From: Futiania mangrovi
GTDB lineage: Bacteria > Pseudomonadota > Alphaproteobacteria > Futianiales > Futianiaceae
Direction of reading: 5' to 3'
Assembly: GCF_024158125.1 (NCBI RefSeq)
Contig: NZ_JAMZFT010000002.1
Span: forward strand, 558,001 to 622,000
DNA length: 64,000 nt
A program made the position numbers and the translations under genes. Shown in pieces: positions 56,058 to 64,000 of this stretch (position 1 is the first letter of the stretch; each line of letters opens with the position of its first letter). The notes beneath the pieces are model-generated. The model did no database searches and was not told the origin of the DNA. It saw nothing but the letters and a program-made list of their open reading frames with translations.

Positions 56058-56139
56058 CTTCTTGTTTCTCCTGAACTCGCCCTGTCGAAGCGGGCTGTGC
56101 CGCCACCGGCTCTCCCTTCCCGCCCCAGGGTTGCGCAAA

Positions 56140-56168
56140 ATTTCTGCGCCGAAACTTCTGATTGTCAA
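56140..56168 (-). promoter_or_regulatory. Candidate promoter of the outer-membrane protein gene
   Basis: On the minus strand TTGACA (56168-56163) is followed after 17 bases by AGAAAT (56145-56140). The -35 is perfect, the -10 weak. The gap to rppH holds nothing else recognisable. Confidence 0.45.
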
Positions 56169-56271
56169 TTAGGCAATTGTTGCGCCGCAGCATGTTGCGG
56201 GCGGCATGTGTCCGCACCGCATCTGCCGGGCGGCGACAGGCGCAGCCGGGCAAGGCACGTGTGCCGGACGC

Positions 56272-56751
56272 TCAGGCGCGGAGACGGCGCAGGATGGGGT
56301 CGAACTCCTCCAGCACCTGGGCATAGAGCGGACGCTTGAAGGGGATGATGAGTTGCGGCAGGTCTTCCGACCGCGCCCAGCGCCAGGCACGGAACTCCGG
56401 CACCTCGGTGGCGATGTCGATGTCGCTGTCCTCGCCCTCGAAGGACATTGCGAACCATTTCTGCCGCTGGCCGCGATAGCGGCCCTTCCACAGGACGTCG
56501 CGCAATTCCTCCGGCAGGTCGTAGCTCAGCCAGTCGCGGCTTTCCGCGACGATGTGCGCGGAGGTGACGCCGGTCTCCTCGGCAAGCTCCCGAAAGGCGG
56601 CGGCTTCCGGCGCCTCGTCCGGATCGATGCCGCCCTGCGGCATCTGCCAGGCCTCGGCCGTGGAATCGATCCGCTGGCCCACGAACACGTGTCCGGTGCG
56701 GTTCAGTAGCATGACGCCCACGCCGGGGCGGTAGGGGCGCGTGTCGGTCAT
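56272..56751 (-). CDS. rppH: RNA pyrophosphohydrolase (Nudix)
   Basis: RppH removes pyrophosphate from 5' ends of mRNA and starts decay. The 159-residue protein has the Nudix box [23 protein letters not shown] in order (G-x5-E-x7-REUXEE) and the [24 protein letters not shown] region specific to RppH. Its ATG overlaps the stop of the upstream polysaccharide-deacetylase-like gene, and it is last in the nadD-to-rppH run. Confidence 0.94.
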   Translation of the reverse strand: MTDTRPYRPGVGVMLLNRTGHVFVGQRIDSTAEAWQMPQGGIDPDEAPEAAAFRELAEETGVTSAHIVAESRDWLSYDLPEELRDVLWKGRYRGQRQKWFAMSFEGEDSDIDIATEVPEFRAWRWARSEDLPQLIIPFKRPLYAQVLEEFDPILRRLRA

Positions 56752-57992
56752 TGCGTGTCCTTGCGTGCCGCGAGTGCGCTCAGGGGCGCGAGGCGGACAC
56801 CGGAGGCCTCCAGTGTTGGAGCCCAGGAGACGATCGCCTCGATCGTGCCCGGCAGTGCCGCGCCGACGCCCACGGCCGAACCCTTCTCACGGGCGATCTG
56901 CACAAGCTCGGCAAGCCGGGCCCGGACATCGCCAGCCGCCGGGGTCAGGTCCACGATGCGCGACGCCTTCAGATAGGGCAGGCCAGCCGCTGCAGCAGCC
57001 TCCTGCGCCTGGCTGAGCCGCGAGCCGCCGCTCTCGAGGAACAGGAGGCCGCGCGCGGCAAGATCGTTGGCGACGGCCTGCATCCGCATGGCGTCGCTGG
57101 TGAACCTGCCGCCGAGATAATTGGTCACGCCGACAAAGCCAGGAAAGCGCGACATCAGCCAGTGAAGCCGCGCGATGTTCTCGCCGGTGCCGATGCTGGT
57201 CAGCAGTGCCGAGGGGCCCGGCTCCTGCGCAGTGCTGAACGGCTCCATCGGGACTTCCAGCAGAAGTTCGTGCCCGGCCTCGCGTGCCTCGCGCGCCCAG
57301 TCGGCGATCTGCGGCGGATAGGGAGCGAGCGCCAGCGTGACCTCGCCGGGCAGGTCGCGGATCGCGGCGAGCGAGGTATTGTGGTCGAGGCCGATGCCGC
57401 CGATCACGAGCGCGACGAGGGGCCCGCCCTGCGCGGCACCGAACGGCCGTGCATAGACATCGCGCGGCGTGCGCCCGTCCTCCGCCATGCGGGGAAGGGG
57501 GCCTGCGGGAGTGTCTTCGGTCACCGCCGCGACAGGGGCGGCGGCCAGCGGCGTCGGCGGTCCGAAGCCGCGCGGCGGTGAGGCGGTGATGTCTGGCACG
57601 GGGCGGGTGTCCGCCTCGCCGCCGCCGCTCTGTGCCGAGCCTGCAGGCGGAAGCGTGATGATGAGCGTGTCGCCTGCAGGTGCGGTGCCGCCGTCCGCGC
57701 CCGCAGAAGGGGCGCCGTCGGCGCTGGCGGATGCGGTCGAGGGTGCCTCACCGGTGACGGGGCGCGGGAGATCGGGGACGCGCGGCGCCACGGCCAGCGT
57801 GCCGCGGTCGGGCTCGGACAGCAGCACCTCGGGCGGCGCGCCTTCCGGGGTCATCGCGAGAATGACCACCTGCTTGCCCCGCTGCACGTCCGGCGCCTCC
57901 CGCGGCAGCCAGCCGGCGATGACGCCGATGCCGCCCAGGACCGTGACGAGGGCGAGGGACAGGCTCCAGCGTGCAACGGTCATGCGGCGCAT
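56748..57992 (-). CDS. Divergent polysaccharide deacetylase family (DUF610/YibQ) protein
   Basis: This 414-residue protein has an N-terminal signal anchor (about 8-28), a long Pro/Ala/Gly-rich linker (about 50-180), and a C-terminal domain starting near [20 protein letters not shown] with [31 protein letters not shown], the divergent polysaccharide deacetylase fold (DUF610). It may act on murein or a periplasmic glycan. It is coupled with rppH by a four-base overlap, and a terminator separates it from ctpA. Confidence 0.85.
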   Translation of the reverse strand: MRRMTVARWSLSLALVTVLGGIGVIAGWLPREAPDVQRGKQVVILAMTPEGAPPEVLLSEPDRGTLAVAPRVPDLPRPVTGEAPSTASASADGAPSAGADGGTAPAGDTLIITLPPAGSAQSGGGEADTRPVPDITASPPRGFGPPTPLAAAPVAAVTEDTPAGPLPRMAEDGRTPRDVYARPFGAAQGGPLVALVIGGIGLDHNTSLAAIRDLPGEVTLALAPYPPQIADWAREAREAGHELLLEVPMEPFSTAQEPGPSALLTSIGTGENIARLHWLMSRFPGFVGVTNYLGGRFTSDAMRMQAVANDLAARGLLFLESGGSRLSQAQEAAAAAGLPYLKASRIVDLTPAAGDVRARLAELVQIAREKGSAVGVGAALPGTIEAIVSWAPTLEASGVRLAPLSALAARKDTQ

Positions 57993-58052
57993 CGGTGCTG
58001 CGGTCTCTCCGTCCTGAATGGCTGGGCCTTGCCGGCCCGGCCGAATCGCCCT

Positions 58053-58094
58053 GAAAGCAAAACCCCGGGCGCGCCATGTTTAGCACGCCCGGGG
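58053..58094 (-). terminator. Terminator downstream of ctpA
   Basis: On the minus strand CCCCGGGCG (58094-58086) pairs with CGCCCGGGG (58071-58063) around a 14-base loop, followed by TTTTGCTTTC. It separates ctpA from the deacetylase-like gene. Confidence 0.82.
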
Positions 58095-58140
58095 CGATTT
58101 TCGACTGTTTCGGCGGCCCTGTACCGCCGGGATGCGCCGG

Positions 58141-59436
58141 CTATTGCGTGGCGCGCGCCTGCTCCATGATGGTCAGGCCGCGGATCAGGTCGAGGGCATA
58201 GTTGAGCTGGTAGTCGCTCGACCGCTCGCCGGAGGCCTGGGGCGTGCCGGCCTCGTCCTGGCCCTTCCCGTCGCTCGGGTTGCTGAGGTGGCCGCGCAGG
58301 TCGCCCTCGGAGATGCCGCCGCGCTGCTCCAGCGGCTCGAGCCGGGCCTGCGCCACCTCGATGTCGGGCGTGATCCCCTTGGCCTGGATCGACCGGCCAG
58401 AGGGCGTGTAGTAGCGCGAGGTCGTCAGCCGCAGCGCACCCCGCCCGCCGAGCGGCATGATGGTCTGCACCGACCCCTTGCCGAAAGACTGGGTGCCGAG
58501 CACGATCGCGCGGCGGTGATCCTGCAGCGCACCCGCCACGATTTCCGACGCGCTGGCCGAACCGCCGTTGATCAGCACGATGATCGGCTTGCCGTCCGCC
58601 ATGTCGCCGGCGGTGGCGCTGTAGCGCTCGGTGTCCTTCGGGTCGCGTCCCCGGGTCGAGACGATCTCGCCGCGCTCCAGGAAGGTGTCGCTCACGGAAA
58701 CCGCCTCGTTCAGCAGGCCGCCCGGATTGTTGCGCAGGTCGAGGATGAAGCCCGCAAGCTTCTCGCCGATCTGGCCTTTCAGGTCGTTCACGGCTGCGTG
58801 CAGGTTCTCCGTCGTGTGCTCGTTGAAGGTGGTGACGCGGATGACGGCCACATCGTTCTCGACGCGCGCGCGCACGGCCCGGATCTCGATGACGGCGCGG
58901 GTCAGGGTGACGTTGAACGGCTCGTCCACGCCCTCGCGCTGGATGGTCAGCGTGATGTCGGTGTCGACGGGGCCGCGCATCTTCTCGACCGCCTCGCGCA
59001 GGGTGAGGCCCAGGACCGGCTCCCCGTCGATCTGCGTGACCAGGTCGCCCGGCCGGATGTCCGCGCGCGAGGCAGGCGTGTCGTCGATCGGCGCCACGAC
59101 CTTGACGAGGCCGTTCTCCATCGTGACCTCTATGCCGAGGCCGCCGAACTCCCCCCGGGTCTGAACCTGCATGTCCCGGAAGTTCTTCGGCGACAGATAA
59201 CTCGAATGAGGATCGAGCGAGGTGAGCATCCCGTTCACCGCGGCCTCGATCAGGCGGGCATCGTCCACCTGCTCGACATATTGGGCCCGCACCGTCTCGA
59301 AGATCTCTCCGAACAGGTTGAGCTGGCGGTAGGTGTCGGAATCCGCGGCCCCGGCCACGGGCAGCCCGACGAAGGCGACGGACGCCGCAAGGCCCACCGC
59401 GATGCCGGTCGCACCGGCGAGAACAACACGCTTCAT
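58141..59436 (-). CDS. ctpA: Carboxy-terminal processing peptidase (S41, CtpA)
   Basis: This periplasmic serine protease trims C-termini of envelope proteins. The 431-residue protein has a signal peptide (1-30), a PDZ domain (about 90-170) and the S41 catalytic region with GGSASASEIVAG (Ser295) and the lysine in TQSFGKGSVQT (Lys320). The ATG at 59436 overlaps the stop of the EnvC-type gene, as in the conserved envC-ctpA pair. Confidence 0.93.
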   Translation of the reverse strand: MKRVVLAGATGIAVGLAASVAFVGLPVAGAADSDTYRQLNLFGEIFETVRAQYVEQVDDARLIEAAVNGMLTSLDPHSSYLSPKNFRDMQVQTRGEFGGLGIEVTMENGLVKVVAPIDDTPASRADIRPGDLVTQIDGEPVLGLTLREAVEKMRGPVDTDITLTIQREGVDEPFNVTLTRAVIEIRAVRARVENDVAVIRVTTFNEHTTENLHAAVNDLKGQIGEKLAGFILDLRNNPGGLLNEAVSVSDTFLERGEIVSTRGRDPKDTERYSATAGDMADGKPIIVLINGGSASASEIVAGALQDHRRAIVLGTQSFGKGSVQTIMPLGGRGALRLTTSRYYTPSGRSIQAKGITPDIEVAQARLEPLEQRGGISEGDLRGHLSNPSDGKGQDEAGTPQASGERSSDYQLNYALDLIRGLTIMEQARATQ

Positions 59437-60737
59437 GATCCCGTTACCTTTCTCTGGTCCGGCGCAATCCACGGCATCGGGTCGACCGGAACGCCATCGT
59501 GCCTGAGCTCGATATAGAGTTCGCTCACTGTGCCGGAAATGGTGCCATTTTTGTGGCCGTCCGCGGTAGTCCCCGGAAGCGCGCCGAGCGGCTCTCCCGC
59601 AAGCAGCCACTGTCCTTCGCGAACGTCGAGCCGGTCAAGGCCGGCAAGCAGCAGGTGGTAGCCCGCCGCAGGGGCGAGGATGACGAGCCGGCCATAGCCG
59701 CGGAACGGGCCGGCGAACGCCACCTCCGCATCCACCGGCGCGATGATCTGCGCGCCCGAGGGGGCCGCCACGGTCATGCCCCGGGTGCGCTGGCCGAAGC
59801 GGCCCGCATCGTCGAACCGCTGCACGATGCGCCCCGGCGCCGGCAGCGGCAGGCTGCCCCTGCGCGCGGCGAAGGCCGCGGCGGTCGGCCGGGCGGGGGG
59901 CGGCTCGAGCCCGGTTTGCGGTGGCAGCCGGGGGATGGCTGCGAGCGCTATCTGGCCTTGCGCCTCCGGCGCCCGGTCTGCGGCATCGGGTGCGGGCTCC
60001 GAGGTTTGCCCGGGCAGCGGCTCGTCCAGCTTGCGGACGAGGTCGGTCAGGTCGCGGCTCGCGCGCGTGGCGATCCGGGCGCGGGCCTCGGCCGCTTCGA
60101 ACGCGCGGGTCATGGCCGTCACGCGCGCCTGCCGCTGCTCGACGAGCCCGGAGAGCGCGGTCCGTTCCTCCTCCAGCGCCGCGCGCGCACGGCGGGCCGC
60201 TTGCGCCGCGGCGATCGCCTCGGCCCGGGTGTCGGTCAGCGCCCGCACATCGGCGGCAAGGCGCTGGGCACGCACATCGAGTTCCACCGTCAGGGTCTTC
60301 AGCAGCATGGCGGCGCGGGCGGCTTCCTCCGGCCCGCCGGGGGCGAGCAGGGCAGCCGCGGGCGGCGTGCGGCCCAGACGCTGCATGGCCGACAGGATTT
60401 CCCCAAGTTCGGCACGTTGCCGCACCAGCCGGTCGCGGGCGGTCTCCTCCGCGCGGGCCGCGTTTGCCGCGGCGGTGTCGAGGGCAAGCTGTCGCTCCTC
60501 GGTCTCACGGACGCGCGCGGCAAGGTCGATCAGGCGGGAGCGCAGATCGGCCACGCTCTCCTTTGCCTCCACGATATCCTCCGCGGTCGGCGCGGCGCTT
60601 CCCGATTGCGCGCGCGCGTCCGCCGGCCATGCGAGCGGGCCCAGCGCCGCCAAGGCGAGCGCTCCGGTCAGTGCGAGCGTGGCTGCCCTATTCCGCAGCG
60701 GAGCGCGCGGCCTGGGCTGCGGGGCCGTGAACGACAA
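59433..60737 (-). CDS. EnvC-type murein hydrolase activator
   Basis: EnvC activates amidases at the septum. The 434-residue protein has a leader (about 1-45), long coiled coils (about 55-215), and a C-terminal LytM/M23 domain (about 300-434). The M23 zinc ligands are lost: the H-x3-D position reads QRTRGMTV and the HxH position reads ELYIEL, as in non-catalytic activators. The start is a TTG at 60737 with GGGAG seven bases upstream; it overlaps gpmI by 50 bases. Confidence 0.88.
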   Translation of the reverse strand: MSFTAPQPRPRAPLRNRAATLALTGALALAALGPLAWPADARAQSGSAAPTAEDIVEAKESVADLRSRLIDLAARVRETEERQLALDTAAANAARAEETARDRLVRQRAELGEILSAMQRLGRTPPAAALLAPGGPEEAARAAMLLKTLTVELDVRAQRLAADVRALTDTRAEAIAAAQAARRARAALEEERTALSGLVEQRQARVTAMTRAFEAAEARARIATRASRDLTDLVRKLDEPLPGQTSEPAPDAADRAPEAQGQIALAAIPRLPPQTGLEPPPARPTAAAFAARRGSLPLPAPGRIVQRFDDAGRFGQRTRGMTVAAPSGAQIIAPVDAEVAFAGPFRGYGRLVILAPAAGYHLLLAGLDRLDVREGQWLLAGEPLGALPGTTADGHKNGTISGTVSELYIELRHDGVPVDPMPWIAPDQRKVTGS

Positions 60738-62283
60738 GGCTTTCTCCCGTCATTTCGGCAGGTTTCGGTAGGCCGATCAGGTCGAGCAGGCTGGGCGCGA
60801 TATCGGCGAGGCGCCCGTCGCGCAGGTGCACCTCCTCGCCCAGGATGCCCGCGTTGACCAGGATCAGCGGCACCTGGAAGGTGGTGTGCGCGGTGTGGGC
60901 CTGCCCTGTCGCAGGGTCGGTCATCATCTCGACGTTCCCGTGGTCGGCGGTAACCAGCATGACGCCGCCTGCGCGTTCCACCGCGTCCGCCACCCGGCCG
61001 ACGCAGGCGTCCACCGTCTCCACTGCCACGATCGCCGCGGCCATGATGCCTGTATGGCCGACCATGTCCGGGTTGGCGTAGTTCACCACGATCAGGTCGT
61101 AGGTGCCGGCGTCGATGGCCTCGACCAGCCGGTCGGTCACTTCAGCCGCCGACATCTCCGGCTGCAGGTCGTAGGTCTTGACCTTCGGGCTCGGCACAAG
61201 GATGCGGTCCTCGCCCGTAAACTCGCCCTCGCGCCCGCCGTTGAAGAAGAAGGTGACGTGGGCGTACTTCTCCGTCTCGGCGATGCGCAGCTGGCGCAGG
61301 CCCCTGGCAGAGACGTACTCGCCCAGCGTGTTGGGCAGATCCTCCGCCGGGAAGATCACGGCATGGAAGGGGTCGAGCGCGCTCGAATAGGAAACGAGGC
61401 CCGCCGCCCCCGCGAAGGCCACGGTGCGGGACCGCGCGAAGCCATCGAATGCGGGGTCGAGCAGGGCGGTCAGGATCTCGCGCGCCCGGTCGGCGCGGAA
61501 ATTGGCCATCAGCAGTCCGTCGCTGTCCGCCATGCCGGCATAGCCGCCGATCGCGGTGGGGGCGACGAACTCGTCCGTCTCCCCGCGCGCATAGGCGGCC
61601 TCGACGGCGGCGCGGGCGGTGTCCGCGCGCTCGCCCTCCCCGGTCACCATGGCGGCATAGGCGCGCTCCACCCGGTCCCAGCGCTTGTCGCGATCCATGG
61701 CGAAGAAGCGCCCGCTGACGGTCGCGACCGCGATGTCGCCGCCCGCCGCGCGTGCCGCGGCGAGGTCGGCCTCGAACGTGTCGAGGTATTCCAGCGCGCT
61801 CTTCGGCGGCGTGTCGCGCCCGTCGAGGAAGGCGTGGATGCGCACGGGCACGTCAGCCTTCGCCGCGATGGACGCGAGCGCGGCGATGTGGCGCTGGTGC
61901 GAGTGGACACCGCCCGGCGACATCAGGCCCGCAATGTGCAACGCGCCGCCCTTCGCCTTCGCGGCGCCGATCAGGGCGGTCAGCGCCGGGGCCTTCGCCA
62001 GGCTTCCATCGTCGATCGCGGCGTCGATCTTCGGCAGGTCCTGCCAGACGATGCGGCCCGCGCCGAGGTTCATGTGCCCGACCTCGGAATTGCCCATTTG
62101 GCCCTGCGGCAGGCCGACGTGGCGTCCGTCGGTGTCGACATGCGCGTTGGGACAGCTTGCCATCAGCCGGTCGAAGACGGGCGTGTCCGCGGCGGCGATG
62201 GCGTTGTTCTCCGTCTCCGTGCGCAGACCCCACCCGTCGAGGATGCACAGGACGGCGGGGCGGGGGCGTCGGGTCTCGCTCAT
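60688..62283 (-). CDS. gpmI: Phosphoglycerate mutase, cofactor-independent
   Basis: GpmI interconverts 3- and 2-phosphoglycerate with manganese. The 531-residue protein is slightly longer than usual, with VLCILDGWGLRTETENNAI (metal Asp), the phosphoserine in GQMGNSEVGHMNLGAGRI (Ser66) and TADHGNVEMMTD. The ATG at 62283 begins the family similarity. rlmH lies upstream in the same direction. Confidence 0.95.
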   Translation of the reverse strand: MSETRRPRPAVLCILDGWGLRTETENNAIAAADTPVFDRLMASCPNAHVDTDGRHVGLPQGQMGNSEVGHMNLGAGRIVWQDLPKIDAAIDDGSLAKAPALTALIGAAKAKGGALHIAGLMSPGGVHSHQRHIAALASIAAKADVPVRIHAFLDGRDTPPKSALEYLDTFEADLAAARAAGGDIAVATVSGRFFAMDRDKRWDRVERAYAAMVTGEGERADTARAAVEAAYARGETDEFVAPTAIGGYAGMADSDGLLMANFRADRAREILTALLDPAFDGFARSRTVAFAGAAGLVSYSSALDPFHAVIFPAEDLPNTLGEYVSARGLRQLRIAETEKYAHVTFFFNGGREGEFTGEDRILVPSPKVKTYDLQPEMSAAEVTDRLVEAIDAGTYDLIVVNYANPDMVGHTGIMAAAIVAVETVDACVGRVADAVERAGGVMLVTADHGNVEMMTDPATGQAHTAHTTFQVPLILVNAGILGEEVHLRDGRLADIAPSLLDLIGLPKPAEMTGESLVVHGPAAQAARSAAE

Positions 62284-62389
62284 GGTCGGATCGTTCGCTT
62301 CAGGGTCAAAACTTGACGGCAACATAGGCGCGCGCCCGGACCAAGTCCACCGGGCGCGCAGAAGGCCACGATGGTAGGCTCACGCGGCG

Positions 62390-62857
62390 CTAGCCGCCAC
62401 GATGATACGGATGTCCTGAAAGAATCGTGATCGCGCGGTAGATCTGCTCCAGCGCCATGACCCGCACCATCATGTGCGGCCATGTCATCTTGCCGAAGGC
62501 AAGCGTGCGGTCGGCCCTGTCGCGAACGGTGCGATCGAAGCCGTCCGCCCCGCCGATCATCAGCACGCAATCGCGCCGCCCCGCGTCGCGCCAGTCGGCA
62601 AGCAAGGCGGAGAACGCCTCGCTCGACATCTCGGTCCCGCGTTCGTCGAGGGCGATCAGGGCCGTGTCAGGGGGCAGGGAGGCAAGGAGCGCCTGTGCCT
62701 CGCCCTCGGCCCCGCCCTTCGCGTCGATCTCCTGCACGCTCACAGGGAAGAGGCCCACGGCACGCCCTGCGGCGTCCGCGCGGGCGCGGTAGTCGTCCAC
62801 AAGCTCCCGCTCGGGGCCGCGGCGCAGTCGGCCGACGGCCGTGACGGTCAGGCGCAT
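62390..62857 (-). CDS. rlmH: 23S rRNA (pseudouridine1915-N3)-methyltransferase RlmH
   Basis: RlmH is a SPOUT methyltransferase modifying helix 69 of the 50S subunit. The 155-residue protein has LIALDERGTEMSSEAFSALL, VLMIGGADGFDRTVRDRA (SAM loop) and the C-terminal LEQIYRAITILSGHPYHR. It is typically downstream of rsfS, as here. Confidence 0.96.
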   Translation of the reverse strand: MRLTVTAVGRLRRGPERELVDDYRARADAAGRAVGLFPVSVQEIDAKGGAEGEAQALLASLPPDTALIALDERGTEMSSEAFSALLADWRDAGRRDCVLMIGGADGFDRTVRDRADRTLAFGKMTWPHMMVRVMALEQIYRAITILSGHPYHRGG

Positions 62858-62873
62858 GGATGCACGGCGCCCG

Positions 62874-63275
62874 TCAGTCGCGCGCCGGTTCCCCGGGCAC
62901 GGACCACATCCGCTCGAGGTCGTAGAAGGCGCGCACCTCGGGCCGGAAGATGTGGACGATGACGTCGCCGGCGTCGATCAGCGCCCAGTCGCCCTGGCTC
63001 AGCCCCTCGGTCCGGAGGCTGCCGCCGCGGCCCGCCTCCTTCAGGCGGCGCACCAGCTTGTCGGCCATGGACGAGACCTGACGGTTCGAGCGGCCGGACG
63101 CCACCACCATGTGGTCGGCAAGCGTCGTCTTGCCGCGGAGGTCGATGGAGACCACGTCTTCCGCCTTGTCGTCGTCGAGCGATGTCAGGATCAGGTCGAG
63201 CAGGTCGCGGGACGCCGCGTCGCCGTCGCGCGGGGCTGCCAGGTTCACGGGCGCGGTGCCCGTCTGCGTGGCCAT
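62874..63275 (-). CDS. rsfS: Ribosomal silencing factor RsfS
   Basis: RsfS binds L14 and blocks subunit joining in starvation. The 133-residue protein has LDDDKAEDVVSIDLRGKTTLADHMVVASGRSNRQV in pieces, and QGDWALIDAGDVIVHIF. I use the ATG at 63275; a GTG at 63320 would add 15 residues but the core begins later. Ribosome sites do not clearly decide. rlmH follows after 16 bases. Confidence 0.94.
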   Translation of the reverse strand: MATQTGTAPVNLAAPRDGDAASRDLLDLILTSLDDDKAEDVVSIDLRGKTTLADHMVVASGRSNRQVSSMADKLVRRLKEAGRGGSLRTEGLSQGDWALIDAGDVIVHIFRPEVRAFYDLERMWSVPGEPARD

Positions 63276-63375
63276 GCGGCCGGTCTCAATGGTCAGGGTC
63301 GGGTTCCTTTCTTGCCACACTGTGCGGGGCGAGACCGGGATGGACCCTGGCGGAGCTGCGGATATGGCCGCGAAT

Positions 63376-63389
63376 ACTGTTCAGACAGT
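63376..63389. repeat. Short palindrome upstream of rsfS
   Basis: ACTGT-TCAG-ACAGT is a 5-bp inverted repeat in the 209-base gap before rsfS. It could be an operator, but single short palindromes are common by chance. The rest of the gap shows nothing recognisable. Confidence 0.3.
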
Positions 63390-63484
63390 GGACCGTCACT
63401 CCCGATCGTGCCTCGTTACGCACCTTGTCAGCTGCCCGTGTCGGCAGCGTGACAGCCAAAGTGTAGGGATTCGGATGGCCGCCT

Positions 63485-64000
63485 TCAAGCGAGCCCGCGT
63501 GCGCGCGCCGCACGAATCTCTGTCGAGGAGGCCGGGTGAAGCCGTCCGTGCAGCAGGCACCAGGCCGGCGCCGACCGGTCGGGGAGCGTGCGGGCGGCGC
63601 CTTCCGGCACGCGGGCGTGCGCCAGCCGGATCGCGAATTTCGCCCCCAGCGCCCGATGCAGATAGCCGGGGCGCGCCACCACCGCGACCGGCATGGTGCG
63701 CGCGATGCGCATCCAGCGGTCCCAGCGGTGGAAGCCGATGAGGTTGTCGCCGCCCATGATCCAGACGAAGCGAACGCCCGGGTGCCGCGCCGTCAGGGAC
63801 GCCAGCGTGTCGGCGGTGTAGCGCGTGCCGATGTGCGTCTCGTAGTCGCTGACGAGGATACGCGGGTGCCGGGCCATCGCAGACGCCGAGGCGAAGCGGT
63901 CGGTGAAGGGCGCCATGCCGCGCGCGCTTTTCAGCGGGTTCTGCGGCGAGACCATCCAGACGACGCGGTCGAGGCCCAGACGCCGCAGGGCGACGAGGCT
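63485..64000 (-). CDS. nadD: Nicotinate-nucleotide adenylyltransferase, N-terminal part outside window
   Basis: NadD makes NaAD from nicotinate mononucleotide. The visible 171 residues start mid-protein (SLVALRRLGLDRVVWMVSPQNPLK) and include FVWIMGGDNLIGFHRWDRW, a NadD signature. The end RLHPASSTEIRAARARG matches the ISSTxIR nucleotidyltransferase motif in variant form. The start is beyond 64000. rsfS follows after 209 bases. Confidence 0.93.
   Translation of the reverse strand, partial: SLVALRRLGLDRVVWMVSPQNPLKSARGMAPFTDRFASASAMARHPRILVSDYETHIGTRYTADTLASLTARHPGVRFVWIMGGDNLIGFHRWDRWMRIARTMPVAVVARPGYLHRALGAKFAIRLAHARVPEGAARTLPDRSAPAWCLLHGRLHPASSTEIRAARARGLA

Noticed and set aside
59433-60737. 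EnvC-type protein as an active M23 endopeptidase
   Set aside because: The zinc-binding histidines and aspartate of the M23 site are replaced, so an activator role is more likely.

Overview
The window is GC-rich chromosomal DNA (about two-thirds G+C by eye) from an alphaproteobacterium. Four conserved gene blocks support this: ffh-rpsP-rimM-trmD-rplS followed by leuC; sdhCDAB and zapE-mdh-sucCD-sucAB-lpd; xerC-DUF484-fsa beside priA and atpHAGDC; and nadD-rsfS-rlmH-gpmI-envC-ctpA-DUF610-rppH. Together they resemble Hyphomicrobiales or Rhodospirillales. I cannot name a genus. I see no rRNA, tRNA, CRISPR array, prophage or insertion sequence.

Layout. 1-9620 is an accessory catabolic region: the end of a TRAP transporter operon; an AtuA-family protein with a split-off small partner; an MFS carrier; a cupin; a two-subunit CoA-transferase-family enzyme; a PaaI-type thioesterase; an FAD-linked 2-hydroxyacid dehydrogenase; and a MaoC-fold protein. 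The substrate is unknown, probably a carboxylate handled partly as a CoA thioester. 9621-13654 carries the SRP protein, two ribosomal proteins and two RNA maturation genes. 13788-18127 is leucine biosynthesis (leuC, leuD, leuB) interrupted by two small envelope genes. 18128-19063 is a lone PEP-CTERM protein gene behind a good sigma-54 promoter. 19178-20203 is asd. 20265-23672 holds a pyridoxal kinase, a CoA-ester lyase and a mesaconyl-CoA hydratase (ethylmalonyl-CoA pathway type), with a GIY-YIG gene and two REP-like palindromes wedged between the last two.

23836-27246 is sdhCDAB. 27406-29637 holds a small DUF2061 membrane protein and an arsenic resistance unit (arsR, arsC, acr3). mmsA and zapE follow, then a large MscS-type channel on the opposite strand. 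35202-44197 is a run of central carbon genes: mdh, sucC, sucD, sucA, sucB, lpd. 44232-46570 (minus) is xerC, DUF484 and a transaldolase-like gene; 46661-53954 is priA and the F1 ATP synthase operon. 54092-56057 has a ferritin-like diiron protein and an outer-membrane beta-barrel. 56272-64000 (minus) is one long housekeeping run from rppH back to a truncated nadD.

Functionally, most of the window is core energy metabolism (complete succinate dehydrogenase, 2-oxoglutarate dehydrogenase, succinyl-CoA synthetase, malate dehydrogenase, F1 ATPase) and cell-envelope or ribosome upkeep. The accessory pieces are the catabolic cluster at the left end, the PEP-CTERM gene, the GIY-YIG/palindrome insertion, the ars unit and the ferritin/OMP pair. 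Function calls come from reading protein motifs; no database search was run.
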